In this document: in pieces, positions 20,432 to 30,849 of the stretch | Numbering within the stretch: the first letter of the stretch is position 1 | Layout: every line of letters starts with the position of its first letter | Origin: Effrenium voratum | Taxonomy: Eukaryota > Sar > Dinophyceae > Suessiales > Symbiodiniaceae | DNA length: 64,000 nt | Assembly (NCBI GenBank): GCA_963377175.1 | Contig: CAUJNA010001214.1 | Location: 1 to 64,000 of the forward strand | Reading direction: 5' to 3' | Program-made: the position numbers and the translations under genes | Notes under the pieces: generated by a model | Told to the model about the DNA's origin: nothing | Database searches by the model: none | What the model saw: only the letters and a program-made list of their open reading frames with translations

Positions 20432-20678
20432 CTGCGCTCTTATCACATAGTTCTTGAACACGCACAAAAGAGTAAGGCGACCAGCTTCTTACATTCAGGG
20501 AAACACTGTTGACCAAAGCAATCTTTCGAGCAAGCCCTCCTCTGTCCGCTACGCGCGCTGAAAGACACGCTGCGGTATCTAAAGGCTGGTCGTGAACGAG
20601 TTGAGCATTGAGGGTGCCAAAAAGAGCTAAGCAATAAAAATAAACTTGTGGGGTCTACTTGTAACTGCGAAACCATGC

Positions 20679-20975
20679 CTCTGTGTCAGGTCGCGAACGT
20701 AGAGCTGCAACCACGGCTTCAAGCAGCTGGCTCTTGGAAAGCCGACTACCAGATGCGGGATCCTTTTGCTGCACGCCGAGGCCAGCTGCGAAGGCACGAA
20801 GCTTGTCCAGCTTCATCGAGCCATCCAGCTCAGCATGGAGCCAGTCTTGACCATGTACTGCTGCTTCAGCCCGTAAATGCTCAGCATCAGGAAGAGCATC
20901 CAAAGGATTCGCAGCCTGCTGCGCGCGCTGAAAGCCATCCCCAGAACTCGCAGCAGCTGTGGAAGACGAAGTTGC
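20679..20975 (-). CDS. SAP-like repeat exon 4, chimeric (99 codons)
   Basis: At 297 bp, this copy is 13 codons longer than the 86-codon copies. Its 5' part matches the ATSSSTAAASSGDG type, but a 13-residue insert (FQRAQQAANPLDA) then leads into the LRAEAAVHGQDWLHAELDGS type otherwise seen only in the copy at 22299-22547. The insert matches the start of that other exon including bases next to its acceptor, so this looks like an exon fusion by unequal crossing-over. Phase 0 is kept at both ends. Confidence 0.6.
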
Positions 20976-21131
20976 CTGCGCTCTTACAACATAGTTCTTA
21001 CACACGCACAAAGAGCAAGGCGACCAGCTTCTTACATTCAGGGAAACACTGTTGACAAAAACATTCTTTCGAGCAATCCTCTGTTCGTGCGAACACTGTT
21101 GACAAGAAACAAGCGCTTTGGAAAACCATGC

Positions 21132-21389
21132 CTCTGCGCTGGAAGGAGGACACAGAGATTCGACCAAGACAGCAAGCAGCTGGCCCTTGGTGCGCTGCTG
21201 GCCAGACGTGGGGTCCCTCTGCGAAACGCCTAGGCCGGCTCCAAAGGAGCGAAGCCTTGCCGCCGTCATGGAGCCATCCAGCTCGGCCCGGAGCCAGTCA
21301 GAACCTCGTGCTTCTGCTTCGGCTCGCAAGTGCTGTGCATCGGGAAGACCATGCCCAGAACTCGCTACAGCTGTCGAAGACGAAGTGGC
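21132..21389 (-). CDS. SAP-like repeat exon 3 (86 codons)
   Basis: This is the 258-bp phase-0 exon type with GLPDAQHLRAEAEARGSDWL and LRSFGAGLGVSQRDPTSGQQ. It differs from the copy at 20174-20431 by a handful of substitutions, mostly at its 5' end. Confidence 0.55.
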
Positions 21390-21618
21390 CTGCGCTCTTA
21401 TCACATAGTTCTTGAACACGCACAAAAGAGTAAGGCGACCAGCCTCTTACATTCAGGGAAACACTGTTGACAAAAACATTCTTTCGAGCAAGCCCTCCTC
21501 TGTCCGCTACGCGCGCTGAAAGACACGCTCCGGTATCTCAAGGCTTGTCGTGAACAAGTTGCGCATTGAGGGTGCCAAAAGAGCTAAGCCAAGAAACAAG
21601 TGCTTTGGAAAACCATGC

Positions 21619-21876
21619 CTCTGCGCTGGAAGGAGGACACAAAAAGTTGACCAAGGCATCAAGCAGCTGGCCCTTGGTGCGCTGCTGGCCAGAAGCGGGG
21701 TCCCTCTTCTGCACGCCAAGGCCGGCTCCAAAGGAGCGAAGCCTCTCCGCCGCCATGGAGCCGTCCAGCTCGGCCCGGAGCCAGTCAGACCCCCGTAGAG
21801 CTGCTTCGGCTCGCAGACGCTCTGCGTCAGGAAGGCCATCCCCAGAACTCGCAGCAGCTGTGGAAGACGAAGTTGC
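21619..21876 (-). CDS. SAP-like repeat exon 2 (86 codons)
   Basis: This is a 258-bp phase-0 exon with LRAEAALRGSDWLRAELDGS, then LRSFGAGLGVQKRDPASGQQ and KGQLLDALVNFL. The flanking intron has its own sequence on the upstream side (to 21.97 kb), so this copy is not part of the recent 958-bp duplication. Confidence 0.55.
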
Positions 21877-22298
21877 CTGCGCTCTTACAACATAGTTCTT
21901 ACGTGTTTTAAAAAGCCATGCCTCTGCTCTGGAAGAAGGCGAACGCACAAAAGAATAAGGCGAACGCTCCAAAGCCTCTTACATTCAGGGAGCAAGCCCT
22001 CGTCTGTTCGCGCAAGCACTGCTGACAAGAAACACATTCTTCACAATCCCCGGGAGAAAAGGTAAGCAACCGTCAACAAAAACAAGCGCTTTTCCTCTGT
22101 TCGCGCGAACACTGTTGACAAGAAACAAGTGCTTTGGAAAACCATGACAAAAACATTCTTTCGAGCAAGCCCTCCTCTGTCCGCTACGCGCGCTGAAAGA
22201 CACGCTCCGGTATCTCAAGGCTTGTCGTGAACAAGTGCCAAAAGAGCTAAGCAAGAAAACTAAACTTGTGGGGTCTACTTGTAACTGCGAAACCATGC

Positions 22299-22547
22299 CT
22301 CTGCGTCAGGTCGCGAACGTAGAGCTGCAACCACGGCTTCAAGCAGCTGGCTCTTGGAAAGCCGACTACCAGATGCGGGATCCCTCTGCTGCACGCCGAG
22401 GCCAGCTGCGAAGGCACGAAGCTTGTCCAGCTTCATCGAGCCATCCAGCTCAGCATGGAGCCAGTCTTGACCATGTACTGCTGCTTCAGCCCGTAAATGC
22501 TCAGCATCAGGAAGAGCATCCAAGGGATTCGCAGCCTGCTGCGCGCG
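22299..22547 (-). CDS. SAP-like repeat exon 1 (about 83 codons)
   Basis: The first copy in the minus-strand order lacks the Ser/Ala-rich start. Two acceptors fit (TTTCAG at 22547 or CAGCAG at 22535); both give phase 0. It encodes LRAEAAVHGQDWLHAELDGS and LRAFAAGLGVQQRDPASGSR. Upstream of it I find no convincing further exon; a short ATG frame near 22.9 kb is noted among the rejected items. Confidence 0.5.
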
Positions 22548-23400
22548 CTGAAAGACACACGGTGGAAACCAACAGCGCAAGCCAAAAGTGGTAATTCCAA
22601 GAAACCAAGAGGGGTATGCGAAACAATCGTGCGCTCTCGCATGCCAACGTCCAGCCTGCGCACGTCGCTGGCAACCAGAATCCGACATGGCAACACGACA
22701 CGTCGGAAACCGTGACTCTGATATCTTCTGGCCACCCGCTGTGTGTAACTGCTTTGACAAGATTGGTGCGCCAAGGAAACGAATCCGCACTTCGGAAGAT
22801 GCGATCTGAGCGATGACACCTTCTACAGTACTAACACGGAGGACTGCCTTGAGCATGAATGCACGTGCAAGCAGCAATGACAAGCGACAGCAACCTCATG
22901 GAGCACCCCTCCAAAAATGAAGCATAACACCAACACAAAGAAGCCGTGTCGCCCTAATCAACTGTCGCCGCAAACATTCTCTGGGCAAGCTCCGCTACTG
23001 AGACACTCATGACATCCAAGCTTCGGCTACTATTGCTCTTGTCAGCTGCCTATCACTCCAAAATCCAACTGCGCATGTTTATTTTACAAGCCAATTACAA
23101 AAGCCAACTGCCCAATCTCACTTCACAAGCCAATGACAACTGCCAACTGCCCAATCTCACTTCACAAGCGAAATGCACTGTCCCAAAACACAAGCCAAAT
23201 TTTCGAGTGTTACGTCACTATCCTAAAGCGCAAGCTAACTTCTCGGGCGTTTCTTCGGCATCGTAAAGCGCAAGTATTCGTTTTCAGGCGTTACATTGCA
23301 AGCCGACTTTTCCTTTTCTACCTTCTCTTCTCGATTCTGAGTTCTTTCTTCTTTTTCCGGCGGAGCTGGGGAGACGCTCTCCGCGCCGAGATAGGTCCGC
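22548..23400. other. No gene recognised; short duplications
   Basis: I see no convincing exon here. A phrase CCAATCTCACTTCACAAGC recurs at about 23113 and 23150. The sequence changes character near 22.95 kb, which may mark the edge of the Helitron-related DNA. Confidence 0.4.
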
Positions 23401-23480
23401 AAGTGCTTTGTGCAAGTGCTCTGTGCAAGTTGCTCTGCGCAAGTTGCTCTGCGCAAGTTGCTCTGAGCAAGTGCTGCCGG
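23401..23480. repeat. Short tandem repeat, about 15-bp unit
   Basis: GCAAGTTGCTCTGC-type units repeat five or more times with small changes. Confidence 0.7.
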
Positions 23481-23855
23481 AGCTGTGGGAATGTACTTCG
23501 CGTACTATTTTTTTGTACTTAAAAGTTGTGATTTTCCAGCCGGAGCTGCGGGAGTGTGCTCCGCGTACTACGTTTGTACTTAAAAGTTGCGATTTTCCAG
23601 CCGGAGCTGCGGGAATGTGCTCCGCGTACTATGTTTGTACTTAAAAGTTGCGATTTTCCAGCCGGAGCTGCGGGAGCACGCTCCGCATACTACGTCTGTA
23701 CTTAAAAGTTGCGATTTGCCAGCCGGAGCTGCAGGAGCACGCTCCGCGTACTACGTCTGTACTTAAAAGTTGCGATTTGCCAGCCGGAGCTGCAGGAGCA
23801 CGCTCCGCGTACTACGTTTGTACTTAAAAGCTGCGATTTTCAAGCCGGAGCTGCC
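23470..23855. repeat. 61-bp satellite, about six copies
   Basis: Units containing GTACTTAAAAGTTGCGATTT, then CCAGCCGGAGCTGCGGGAG and GCTCCGCGTACTACG, repeat every 61 bp (landmark at 23513 and 23574). Each unit holds an inverted pair, CGGAGC ... GCTCCG, that could form a hairpin. No coding role is seen. Confidence 0.85.
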
Positions 23856-23935
23856 GCGGACCAGGGGGGAATCGAACCCGAGACCGCGGGATTGCGAAAG
23901 CAGGCGCGCAAACCACGAGACAACTTCCAAAGGCC
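23856..23935 (-). ncRNA. tRNA-like sequence (SINE head or tRNA relic)
   Basis: On the minus strand, GTGGTTTGCGCGCCTGC resembles an A box and GGGTTCGATTCCC a perfect B box, with spacing typical of a tRNA. The anticodon stem does not pair and the acceptor stem is poor, so it is not a functional tRNA by eye. A tRNA-derived SINE head fused to the satellite, or an old tRNA copy, fits best. It sits exactly at the junction of the 61-bp and 73-bp arrays. Confidence 0.4.
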
Positions 23936-23939
23936 GTTT

Positions 23940-24592
23940 CGCGAGCAAGAAAATCGCACGGCGCCACAGCGAGAGCGCTTCGACACGCACGATCTCCGCA
24001 GAGGGTTCGGGCTCAAGACAGATGCGCACGGCGCCACAGCGAGAGCGATCCGACACGCACGATCTCCGCAGAGGGCTCGCCGCGACCAAGACAAATTCGC
24101 ACGGCGCCACAGCGAGAGCGCTTCGACACGCAGGATCTCCGCAGAGGGTTCGCCAAGGTCAAGACAAATTCGCACGGCGCCACAGCGAGAGCGCTTCGAC
24201 ACGCAGGATCTCCGCAGAGGGTTCGCCAAGGTCAAGACAAATTCGCACGGCGCCACAGCGAGAGCGCTTCGACACGCACGATCTCCGCAGAGGGTTCGCC
24301 GCGCTCAAGACAAATTCGCACGGCGCCACAGCGAGAGCGCTTCGACACGCACGATCTCCGCAGAGGGTTCGCCAAGGTCAAGACAAATTCGCACGGCGCC
24401 ACAGCGAGAGCGCTTCGACACGCACGATCTCCGCAGAGGGTTCGCCAAGGTCAAGACAAATTCGCACGGCGCCACAGCGAGAGCGCTTCGACACGCACGA
24501 TCTCCGCAGAGGGTTCGCCGCGCTCAAGACAAATTCGCACGGCGCCACAGCGAGAGCGCTTCGACACGCACGATCTCCGCAGAGGGGTGCGT
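23940..24592. repeat. 73-bp satellite, about nine copies
   Basis: Units of 73 bp (landmark ACAAATTCGCACGGCGCCAC at 24091 and 24164) carry GAGAGCGCTTCGACACGCA and CTCCGCAGAGGGTTCGCC. Variants alternate (CCAAGGTCAAG or CGCGCTCAAG), suggesting a two-unit higher-order pattern. Because 73 is not a multiple of three the array gives long open frames by chance in several frames. Confidence 0.9.
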
Positions 24593-24759
24593 TTCGTAAG
24601 CTCCCGTCGGGCCTACCCCCGCCATAAAAAGAAGAAGAATTAAGAGTCGAGAAGTGAAGGTAGAACAGAAAAGTTAGCTTGTGTTTTTAGGATAGTGAAG
24701 TAACACCCGACAAATTAGCTTGTGCTTTTAGTAGAATGAGATAACAGCCGAAAAGTTGA

Positions 24760-24912
24760 CATGAGAAGTAGGCAGGTGAAGTAACTCTCGACAAGTTGGC
24801 ATGAGAAGTTGGCAGGTGAAGTAACTCTCGACAAGTTGGCATGAGAAGTTGGCAGGTGAAGTAACTCTCGACAAGTTGGCATGAGAAGTTGGCAGGTGAA
24901 GTTGGCAGCCGC
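24760..24912. repeat. 40-bp tandem repeat, about four copies
   Basis: Units of 40 bp (GTAACTCTCGACAAGTTGGC followed by ATGAGAAGTTGGCAGGTGAA) repeat at 24781, 24821 and 24861 with near identity. Diverged related text lies upstream from 24.66 kb. Confidence 0.85.
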
Positions 24913-25302
24913 TTTTAGAAGAAGAACCCTTCACAATGCTTCCGGGAAAAAGTCTAAAAAAAAAAAAAAGCAGTGCCACCCCCCTTCCCTTCCTACCCGT
25001 TCCGGATTGCGTAGTGCCCCGTTCCGGACCGCGCTTCCCCCAACAAACCCTTGCATTTCCAAACTTTCGCAACAAAAAGCAGCGCCACCCCCCTCGACTT
25101 CTGCCCGCTCCGGATTTCGTACCCAGTCTTGTGCGGGCAGCACACGTGCTCGAAGTTTGGCACAAGTTGAGTAAAACCTTAAGTGTTTTTGTTTGCTCCA
25201 TTTGTGGGTAGCATGCACTGACGGTTTCTTTGGAACTTCCATTTGGGAAATGGTTTCTGGCATATTTTGTGTTTCGCCTTATTGTTTTAATGTCATGTCC
25301 AT
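24913..25302. other. No gene recognised
   Basis: I see only a poly-A tract near 24955-24970 and GC-rich text with a repeated phrase (CGGATT(G/T)CGTA) around 25000 and 25110. No feature is supported. Confidence 0.4.
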
Positions 25303-26240
25303 TTGGATCTTCTTGAACATCGACTCAGATGTGAGGAGGAGAACGCATTGATTAGCAAAAACAGAGTTGAGCAGGACAGGAGAAATACTTCTTCTGAGAT
25401 AGCACAATATCAAGCACTGACCAACTCCTACCGGACGAAGATCAATACGAACTCGCAGAGAGAGAGACTGGAAACAGCATTGATGCCACAACCAACAATG
25501 GCGATCGATGACGAGCAACAAGGTACATTGGGGAACAAAGTGAGCGACGCTATCAGGTACGCTGAACAGGAAGCCCAATGTGCACGAATTGCTGCAAGTG
25601 AGGGGGATGAATTGCATCTGATCGGCCAACGTGCAGTGCAGGAACGTGACACGAAAATGAATGAGGAGATCCAGATTGCGAGAGATTGATCTCATAAAGG
25701 AGAGGCACTGTATGAGCGCATCACCCAAAGAGATCAGGAGTTCGACGACGTGATTCGCGAACTCGCGGCATCAGCGGTCTGGTGACCTCAATCACATTGC
25801 TGAAATGGCCGAGGAAATCGAGGAGGCACGACATGAGATCAAGGTCCAAGAGGGATTTGTTTATCAACTGGCGGAAACGAACAGAGAGCTGGAGAGTGAG
25901 AACACTACACACGACATCTTGGGGATGGACTCCAATGATCGTGGACGAGCTCTACTGGTAAACGCCACAATTCGAAGGCAAGTGAGACTAACACCACGGA
26001 GGGACCTCAATCATATGGTCAGGCAACTCTCTATCAGGCCAGGGTGGCGGACGAACAGTGGCGGATCAATTCGTGGTGGTACAAAGGAGGTCATGAGGAC
26101 AAGTCCCAAGCAACCACGAAACCGATCAAACATTTTGCCGGTAGACGGAAAATCAAACAGGTCTACTCGGACGACGCCCCGGAATTCATCAACGCATGTT
26201 CTGAACTGAAGATACCATTTACCGCGTCCGGGCAAGAAGC
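25303..26240 (+). pseudogene. Decayed copia element, coiled-coil gag-like part and integrase start
   Basis: Two open pieces read as coiled-coil protein (EDRRNTSSEIAQ-like charged helices at 25303-25689, and EEIEEARHEIKVQEGFVYQL at 25805). This resembles the coiled-coil gag of the outer element at 55.3 kb. From about 26130 an integrase core segment appears: QVYSDDAPEFINACSELKIP includes a catalytic Asp in the usual SD(N/D)(A/S)(P/G)E context. The frame changes several times, so this is a dead copy. Confidence 0.5.
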
Positions 26241-26565
26241 AGAACAATTCGCGTGCTGAACGTACGGACCAGTTCATCGTTGATCAAACCACTGCATGTC
26301 TCGTCCACGCTGGACTACCAACATGTTACTGGATATACGCAATCACGTGTCATCTGAGGAGGCCAATGGCTCGAGCGCATGGTTTCGATTGCATGGTGAA
26401 CATCTCAAGGGTGAAAAGATCCCACTTGGCGCATGGGTTGAATTCAAACCGAGCGATGCGAGAGGTGACAAGAGAGAGAAGTTTGAACCGAAGGGGGAAA
26501 CCGGTATTTTCGCTGGTTACAACCTGAGTTCTGGTCTTCACTGGGCACGCAAGTATCGAGCCTAG
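26241..26565 (+). pseudogene. Decayed copia integrase, C-terminal part
   Basis: The reading shifts frame and continues with KFEPKGETGIFAGYNLSSGL, the conserved k..p....gifvGY segment that follows the integrase core in copia pol proteins. A TAG ends it at 26565. Confidence 0.55.
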
Positions 26566-26655
26566 ACACTCACGAGCTTCGCCGGCGCTGACCTTTCCAT
26601 AAGGAAAGCGAAAGTTCCACCTCGACAACGCCAACCACATCAGACCGAGAGGATC

Positions 26656-27498
26656 GTGCTCAAGTTACCAATATCGTTTCCCGTTCAGGAGAAATACCAG
26701 CAGAGAAATGAAACTCTTGAAGGAATTGAGGAGACCCGAGGGGAAGATGGCGGAGATGTCCATCAGGACCCCGATCCCACTCTATTGCATGATATAGATC
26801 AAGGACAACTCGGTGAGGTCGAGGTGATTGCTGGGATCATGCATGATGAGAAGGGTGAGGATGTCGAAGTTGTCGAGCTGGGGGTCGGGGGGACAAGAGC
26901 GCCGTTGATGATGTATCTGATCTACCCCATGTCTCCACGGGAAAGGCGAAAGATGGTATTATATACAGGAACGACGGTCAAGATTGATGTTCGTGGGAGA
27001 CCATATCCAGTCGGTGCACATGGATTCAGGACGATGAAGACAACCCGACCGGCGGGATTCACACCTGAAGAATGGGCAACACTGCGGAATGCGATTAATG
27101 TCGATGAGGAAGGCGTGATACATCCGAAGAAGAAGGACGGCGCTGGCAATTCAAAGGATGCCACGCCTGCCGAAGTGCAAAGGTCAATGCCCCGAGCGTA
27201 TATAAAGGCAATGCTCAAAGAACGATGGGGTGGTGACAACTGGATGTACAACTGGGGCATATGGAAGAACATAAACAAGGTCAAGAATCCGGTTGAGGGG
27301 AAGCTCTTGGCGGACCTGGATTGGGTGAGGATTATCGTCAATCCGGTCAATGGGTCAGTCTTATGCATGCGCTCCAAACGTCTTCAAGATCTAGGTGCAA
27401 GCACTGTGATGTTGGACGAAGTTCATGGGATATTGGAAAAGAGCAACCACGATGGGGGCCTGCCGGGGAACATTGATGAGTCCTGTACAGCACCATGA
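26656..27498 (+). pseudogene. Open segment between integrase and RT of decayed copia
   Basis: An open frame of 280 codons, acidic at its start (EETRGEDGGDVHQDPDPTLL), then with RPYPVGAHGFRTMKTTRPAG and RAYIKAMLKERWGGDNWMYN. Position says it is the spacer of pol between integrase and RT. I do not recognise a domain, and the methyltransferase-like domain seen at this place in the inner element is not evident. Confidence 0.35.
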
Positions 27499-27689
27499 CG
27501 GGAGGAGATGCGTCCGAATACACGGACGAACTGGCACACATGTATGAATGGGAAGACCTGGCAGCACGTGATTTAGGTTTACGAACCTGTGCAGCGTCGC
27601 TGATGGTGCTCAGCAACACAAAGCGATGGACTCCATGAAAAAGGAGTGGTTTTCGATCTATCTGTAATCCGCGAGTATCATGATGTTGT

Positions 27690-28426
27690 TCGCGAGGCGA
27701 AACAGAAGAGCGGTAGAAGTGCATATGGCCAGGGCGCACGGTATTGTAGTTGAGAAACATTCCGAGCTTTTGGAGGAAGACCCGCGCAGAAAACATAAGG
27801 GGCGTGGGGTAGTGCTTGGAAACCAGATCAAGAACCAGACGTCGGACGCGGCATTGTTTCAAGATCTGGGCAATTCTCCTGCAACTTGCAAAGCTTCCAG
27901 ATGGGCTGACTTTTTCGGTTGCCTCGATGGGTAGGATGTGCAGGTGGCTGATGTGGCACAGGTATATATCCAAGAATGCCACGCTACGGGGTACGCCTTG
28001 TTGGACCGAGCTTCCATCCGAAGCCGCTCCTGAGGACGAGACAGAACGATGGAATCAGTTCAAAAGACCTGTGGTGCGAAGGCTTTGCACGGTCATGCTG
28101 ATGCTGGAACGCTTTGGGAACAGCACTGCGATGAATCAGTGCGTGCAATGGGCTTCGAGCCAGTTGATGAAGAATGCCCTTCTGTCTACACCCATCCCCA
28201 ACTACAGTTGGTTCTTGTGGTCTATGTGGATGACTTCAAGATGGCTGGTTCAAAGAAAAAACATCAAAAAAGGGTTCGTCAGAAGCTTATCATCGAGCCG
28301 GATACCAGGCTGGATTTGTATCTGGGTTGCAATCAGTCCAAAGGTTCTGTGGTTCTCGGCAACGGCCATACAGTCACCACTGTGACTTACGACATGGAGC
28401 AGTTCCGAAGTAGCAGGCAACGTTGA
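27690..28426 (+). pseudogene. Decayed copia reverse transcriptase
   Basis: RT motifs are scattered over three frames. RRKHKGRGVVLGNQIKNQ and FQDLGNSPAT match the N-terminal RT block of the outer element (KYKGRTVFEGNRV, ELGSSPAS), VADVAQVYIQECHATGYALL matches the DV.qAyiqa block, and LVLVVYVDDFKMAG carries the YVDD active site. At least three frame changes and several stops are present. Confidence 0.7.
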
Positions 28427-28559
28427 ATGGAAGAAGGTTTCCACACCTGGTCCTCATGAGGAGACGAAGGATCACCCGTCAAGGGCCCCGATCCAGACCA
28501 GACCCTCGAATGCAACTGTTGTGGAAATAGGGTACCCGCGAATGGCTATCAAACTCCAT

Positions 28560-28935
28560 CATGCCAAGCAGGGACTTCGGAAAGAGCTCATCCGGAGCCT
28601 GTTCGTGGACAACTCGCACCCCATGCAGCAAGTGTGCTCATGAAGGTACTATATGGTGCTAGGATAGCACGTTTTGACTTGCTTAGCGAGGAACATCACC
28701 AAGTGGACAACTGACGACGATAAGTAACTTCATCACTTGATGTGCTACATTCATCACACCAAGCACTGGAGGATGATCGGCTGGGTGGGTGATTCAGTCG
28801 ATAATTTGTATTTGGCAGTGTGTGCCGACGCTGACTTTTCTGGATGCGCCGACTCTTTGTGGTCGACATCTGGTGGTCACATGAACCTACAAGGTTCACC
28901 ACCATCAGTACAATGCCCTGTCGGCACACGGTGGT
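28560..28935 (+). pseudogene. Decayed copia RNase H
   Basis: VLMKVLYGARIARFDLL, then after frame changes LHHLMCYIHHTKHWRMIGWV and VCADADFSGC with STSGGHMNLQG, match the RT-RNase H connection and first RNase H Asp block of the inner element (VDADFAG). The rest of RNase H is missing or unreadable. Confidence 0.65.
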
Positions 28936-29118
28936 TGCGTTCCACTTGGTTTCTGCGCGGTGGATCCTGGGAGAAAGTTGAGGATCGCGTTGAACCCGCT
29001 TTGCAATGGGAGCGCATCGACAAATACGTCGAGCGTACGGTCTGGCAGTTCCATCCTGTCCAGCCTGCCGTACCCGTGGCCCCGGCTATCGAGCCACGGC
29101 GGCACTTCGGGAGCGATG

Positions 29119-29523
29119 ACTCAGGAAGTTGATGGTGAGGACATCCTGGACACGCCTCTCAATTGTCTACCCGCACGCGCTCTGCGGTGCTTCAAGGTCA
29201 TGATGCGTCGCATGCACGCACACCACCGCGAACACGACAATCATGGCTTCTTTGTCCCGTATAGGGTTGCTGTTCGAACCAAGTTGCAACCTGCTGGTCC
29301 CAATGCAAATATTTCTTTTCGTTTTGTGAGTCACACTGGCGCGGTACTTGGCCTGCCTGGCTATGCTACTGTACCCGGCATGACTACTGGCACAGAGGTC
29401 ACCCTCACGGCAATCCACCCTTCTAGGCCTACGGTCGTCCTGGCATGTTCTGTTCCGGGTACGATCACGCTTGAGGATGACCTGCTATCCCAGCACGGGG
29501 GGGACCATCATGGGCGAGATTGA
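29119..29523 (+). other. Unassigned open frame after copia relic
   Basis: An open stretch with FFVPYRVAVRTKLQPAGPNA, ISFRFVSHTGAVLGLPGYAT and GTEVTLTAIHPSRPTVVLAC reads like beta-rich protein. No family is recognised, and whether it is coding is uncertain. Confidence 0.25.
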
Positions 29524-29539
29524 ACATAACACGAGGACC

Positions 29540-30085
29540 AGAAACAGGCAAACTCATCCAAGAAAAACAGCTTGAATTTTGGAAGTTGTTCAAAGTGTTT
29601 TCCCAATTGAAGCGGCACGCCGAATCCAAGAAGGCCGCCATACTCGTTGCAATGGTGGGGGATGGGTGAACGGACCGCGAGGACGTGTTCCCGCACAACC
29701 GGTACAAGAAGGGCGAGCGATTCCAGGCCATCACCAAGTGTATCAGATCAGAGGACCGGAGCGCGCGAAAACCGAGGCTGCAGATTCTCGCTGCGAGATT
29801 CGACCAAGAGATCGACAACGATACGATCGACTGGATTCGTCGCGAGCACAACGGATGGTGGCAACCCTGGTGCATTCGAGCATCATCGGGACATTCGAAT
29901 TTCGGATTCGCTCGTCCTGCCGAACATATCCGATTGCTTGGGCGGCGCATTCCACGTGACAAAACCGTCGGCCCTGAAAGGTATCATCATGCGAGGCATT
30001 GCCAGGTGGTAACGATAGTGCACGAAGACTGGCGGTACACTTTGGAGTGTTTGCACCATGGGACAACGAGAATATCTTGACCAAG
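29540..30085 (+). other. Unassigned decayed open frames, possibly gag-like
   Basis: KQLEFWKLFKVFSQLKRHAE and SKKAAILVAMVGDG resemble the W...F...ekk..iLl..lGd pattern of LTR-element gag proteins. After a frame change KKGERFQAITKCIRSEDRSA follows. A stop and a frame change interrupt it. The match is weak and descriptive only. Confidence 0.25.
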
Positions 30086-30344
30086 ACTACATTGTCTGTA
30101 AGGAAGGGGATGACCTCATTGCCATCTATGTGCCAACAAGAAATTTGTCCGTGTACCAGTCAGGTGTCACATCGGGTGGAACGGTTGTTGCTTTTGAAGT
30201 CATTCCCTCGCTCCTCACTCATCTCATTGGCTTCTGGTCTATCCTCATCGGCGTCAATTCGCCCAGCGTCTTCCCTCGCTTCACGCTGAGCCCTTCTCAC
30301 GTCTTCCGTCATCTTGTTGGTGTCGGATTCCTTGGGTTCCTCGT

Positions 30345-30829
30345 CATCCACATTGATGACGAACTTCCGGTGGATATAAGCTCGCAGTGGCATGCTGTGC
30401 AATAGCAAAATCCTCTCGGGACAACGGTAGCGCACGCAGGGCAAACCCGGTTGGATATGTTGGATGGATCATCCTCGCGGTAGACGACGAACCTGCTGAG
30501 TAAGTCCTGATCTCGATCAACGAATCGTTCCACACTTCGGGTTCATGAACGTTGATGCGTGCCTTGACAACCATTCTCCTCAGAATGTCAGCGTCTGCGG
30601 AGTCCTCATCATCCAAGATGTTGAGGTTCCCAAGGAAGTCGACCGGGGTCACGCCCACAGCGTCTTTGAAGCCTGGACAGATCTCGTTCTCGACAATGCG
30701 GGAATAGATCCTTTTGACCTCTTTGACCGGTCCTCTCTTCACTGACTTGAAGCGCCAAATCGCTCTGACTGATCTTCGACGAAGGAGAATGCTTGGAGAA
30801 CACAATCTCACGACGGCATTATGGTACAC
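30345..30829 (-). other. Unassigned minus-strand frame with zinc-ribbon-like tail
   Basis: An open minus-strand frame (VKEVKRIYSRIVENEICPGF, GVTPVDFLGNLNILDDEDSA) is followed, after a one-base frame change near 30480, by CPACATVVPRGFCYCTACHC, a CxxC ... CxC-xxC zinc-ribbon-like pattern. No family is recognised. It may be part of another decayed element. Confidence 0.3.
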
Positions 30830-30849
30830 ATCGTGTATGGTACCATATT

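Larger units (their letters stand above)
19977..21588. repeat. Two tandem copies of a 0.65-kb block, offset 958 bp
   Basis: The block 19977-20630 recurs at 20935-21588 with an offset of 958 bp at several checked landmarks, and includes one whole SAP-like exon plus flanking introns. Identity is high, so the array expanded recently by unequal exchange. The intron pieces repeat the phrase ACATTCAGGGAAACACTGTT throughout the array. Confidence 0.8.
9065..22547 (-). mobile_element. Helitron-class element, Rep-helicase gene (ends not identified)
   Basis: The minus strand carries, in order, the SAP-like exon array, a C2H2 finger, a DUF6570-like region, a Helitron_like_N region, an HUH Rep domain with a tyrosine pair, and a PIF1 helicase. 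That is the diagnostic Rep-Hel combination of Helitrons, which move by a rolling-circle process. The DUF6570-like N-terminal part resembles the Helitron2/Helentron branch. I did not find convincing terminal hairpins or CTRR ends, so the coordinates are the limits of related coding sequence only. The kinase-like gene downstream could be cargo inside the same element or unrelated host DNA. Confidence 0.7.

Noticed and set aside
19579..21415. Plus-strand frames across the exon array
   Set aside because: They are the complement of the SAP-like exons. The minus strand has conserved splice edges and phase-0 lengths in every copy.
22840..22905. Minus-strand ATG frame MRLLSLVIAACTCIHAQG, like a signal peptide
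   Set aside because: It stops after 22 codons and no donor that joins it to the first repeat exon could be chosen. It may be a first exon, but the support is too thin.
23856..23935. Functional tRNA gene
   Set aside because: The A-box-like and B-box sequences are good, but the anticodon stem does not pair and the acceptor stem is weak.
23940..24592. CRISPR-like regular spacing in the 73-bp array
   Set aside because: The whole unit repeats with no unique spacers, and the genome is eukaryotic.
23709..24627. Two long overlapping plus-strand open frames (about 290 codons each)
   Set aside because: They are produced by the 73-bp array. Since 73 is not a multiple of three, each unit is read in a new frame and the lack of stops is a property of the repeat, not of a gene.
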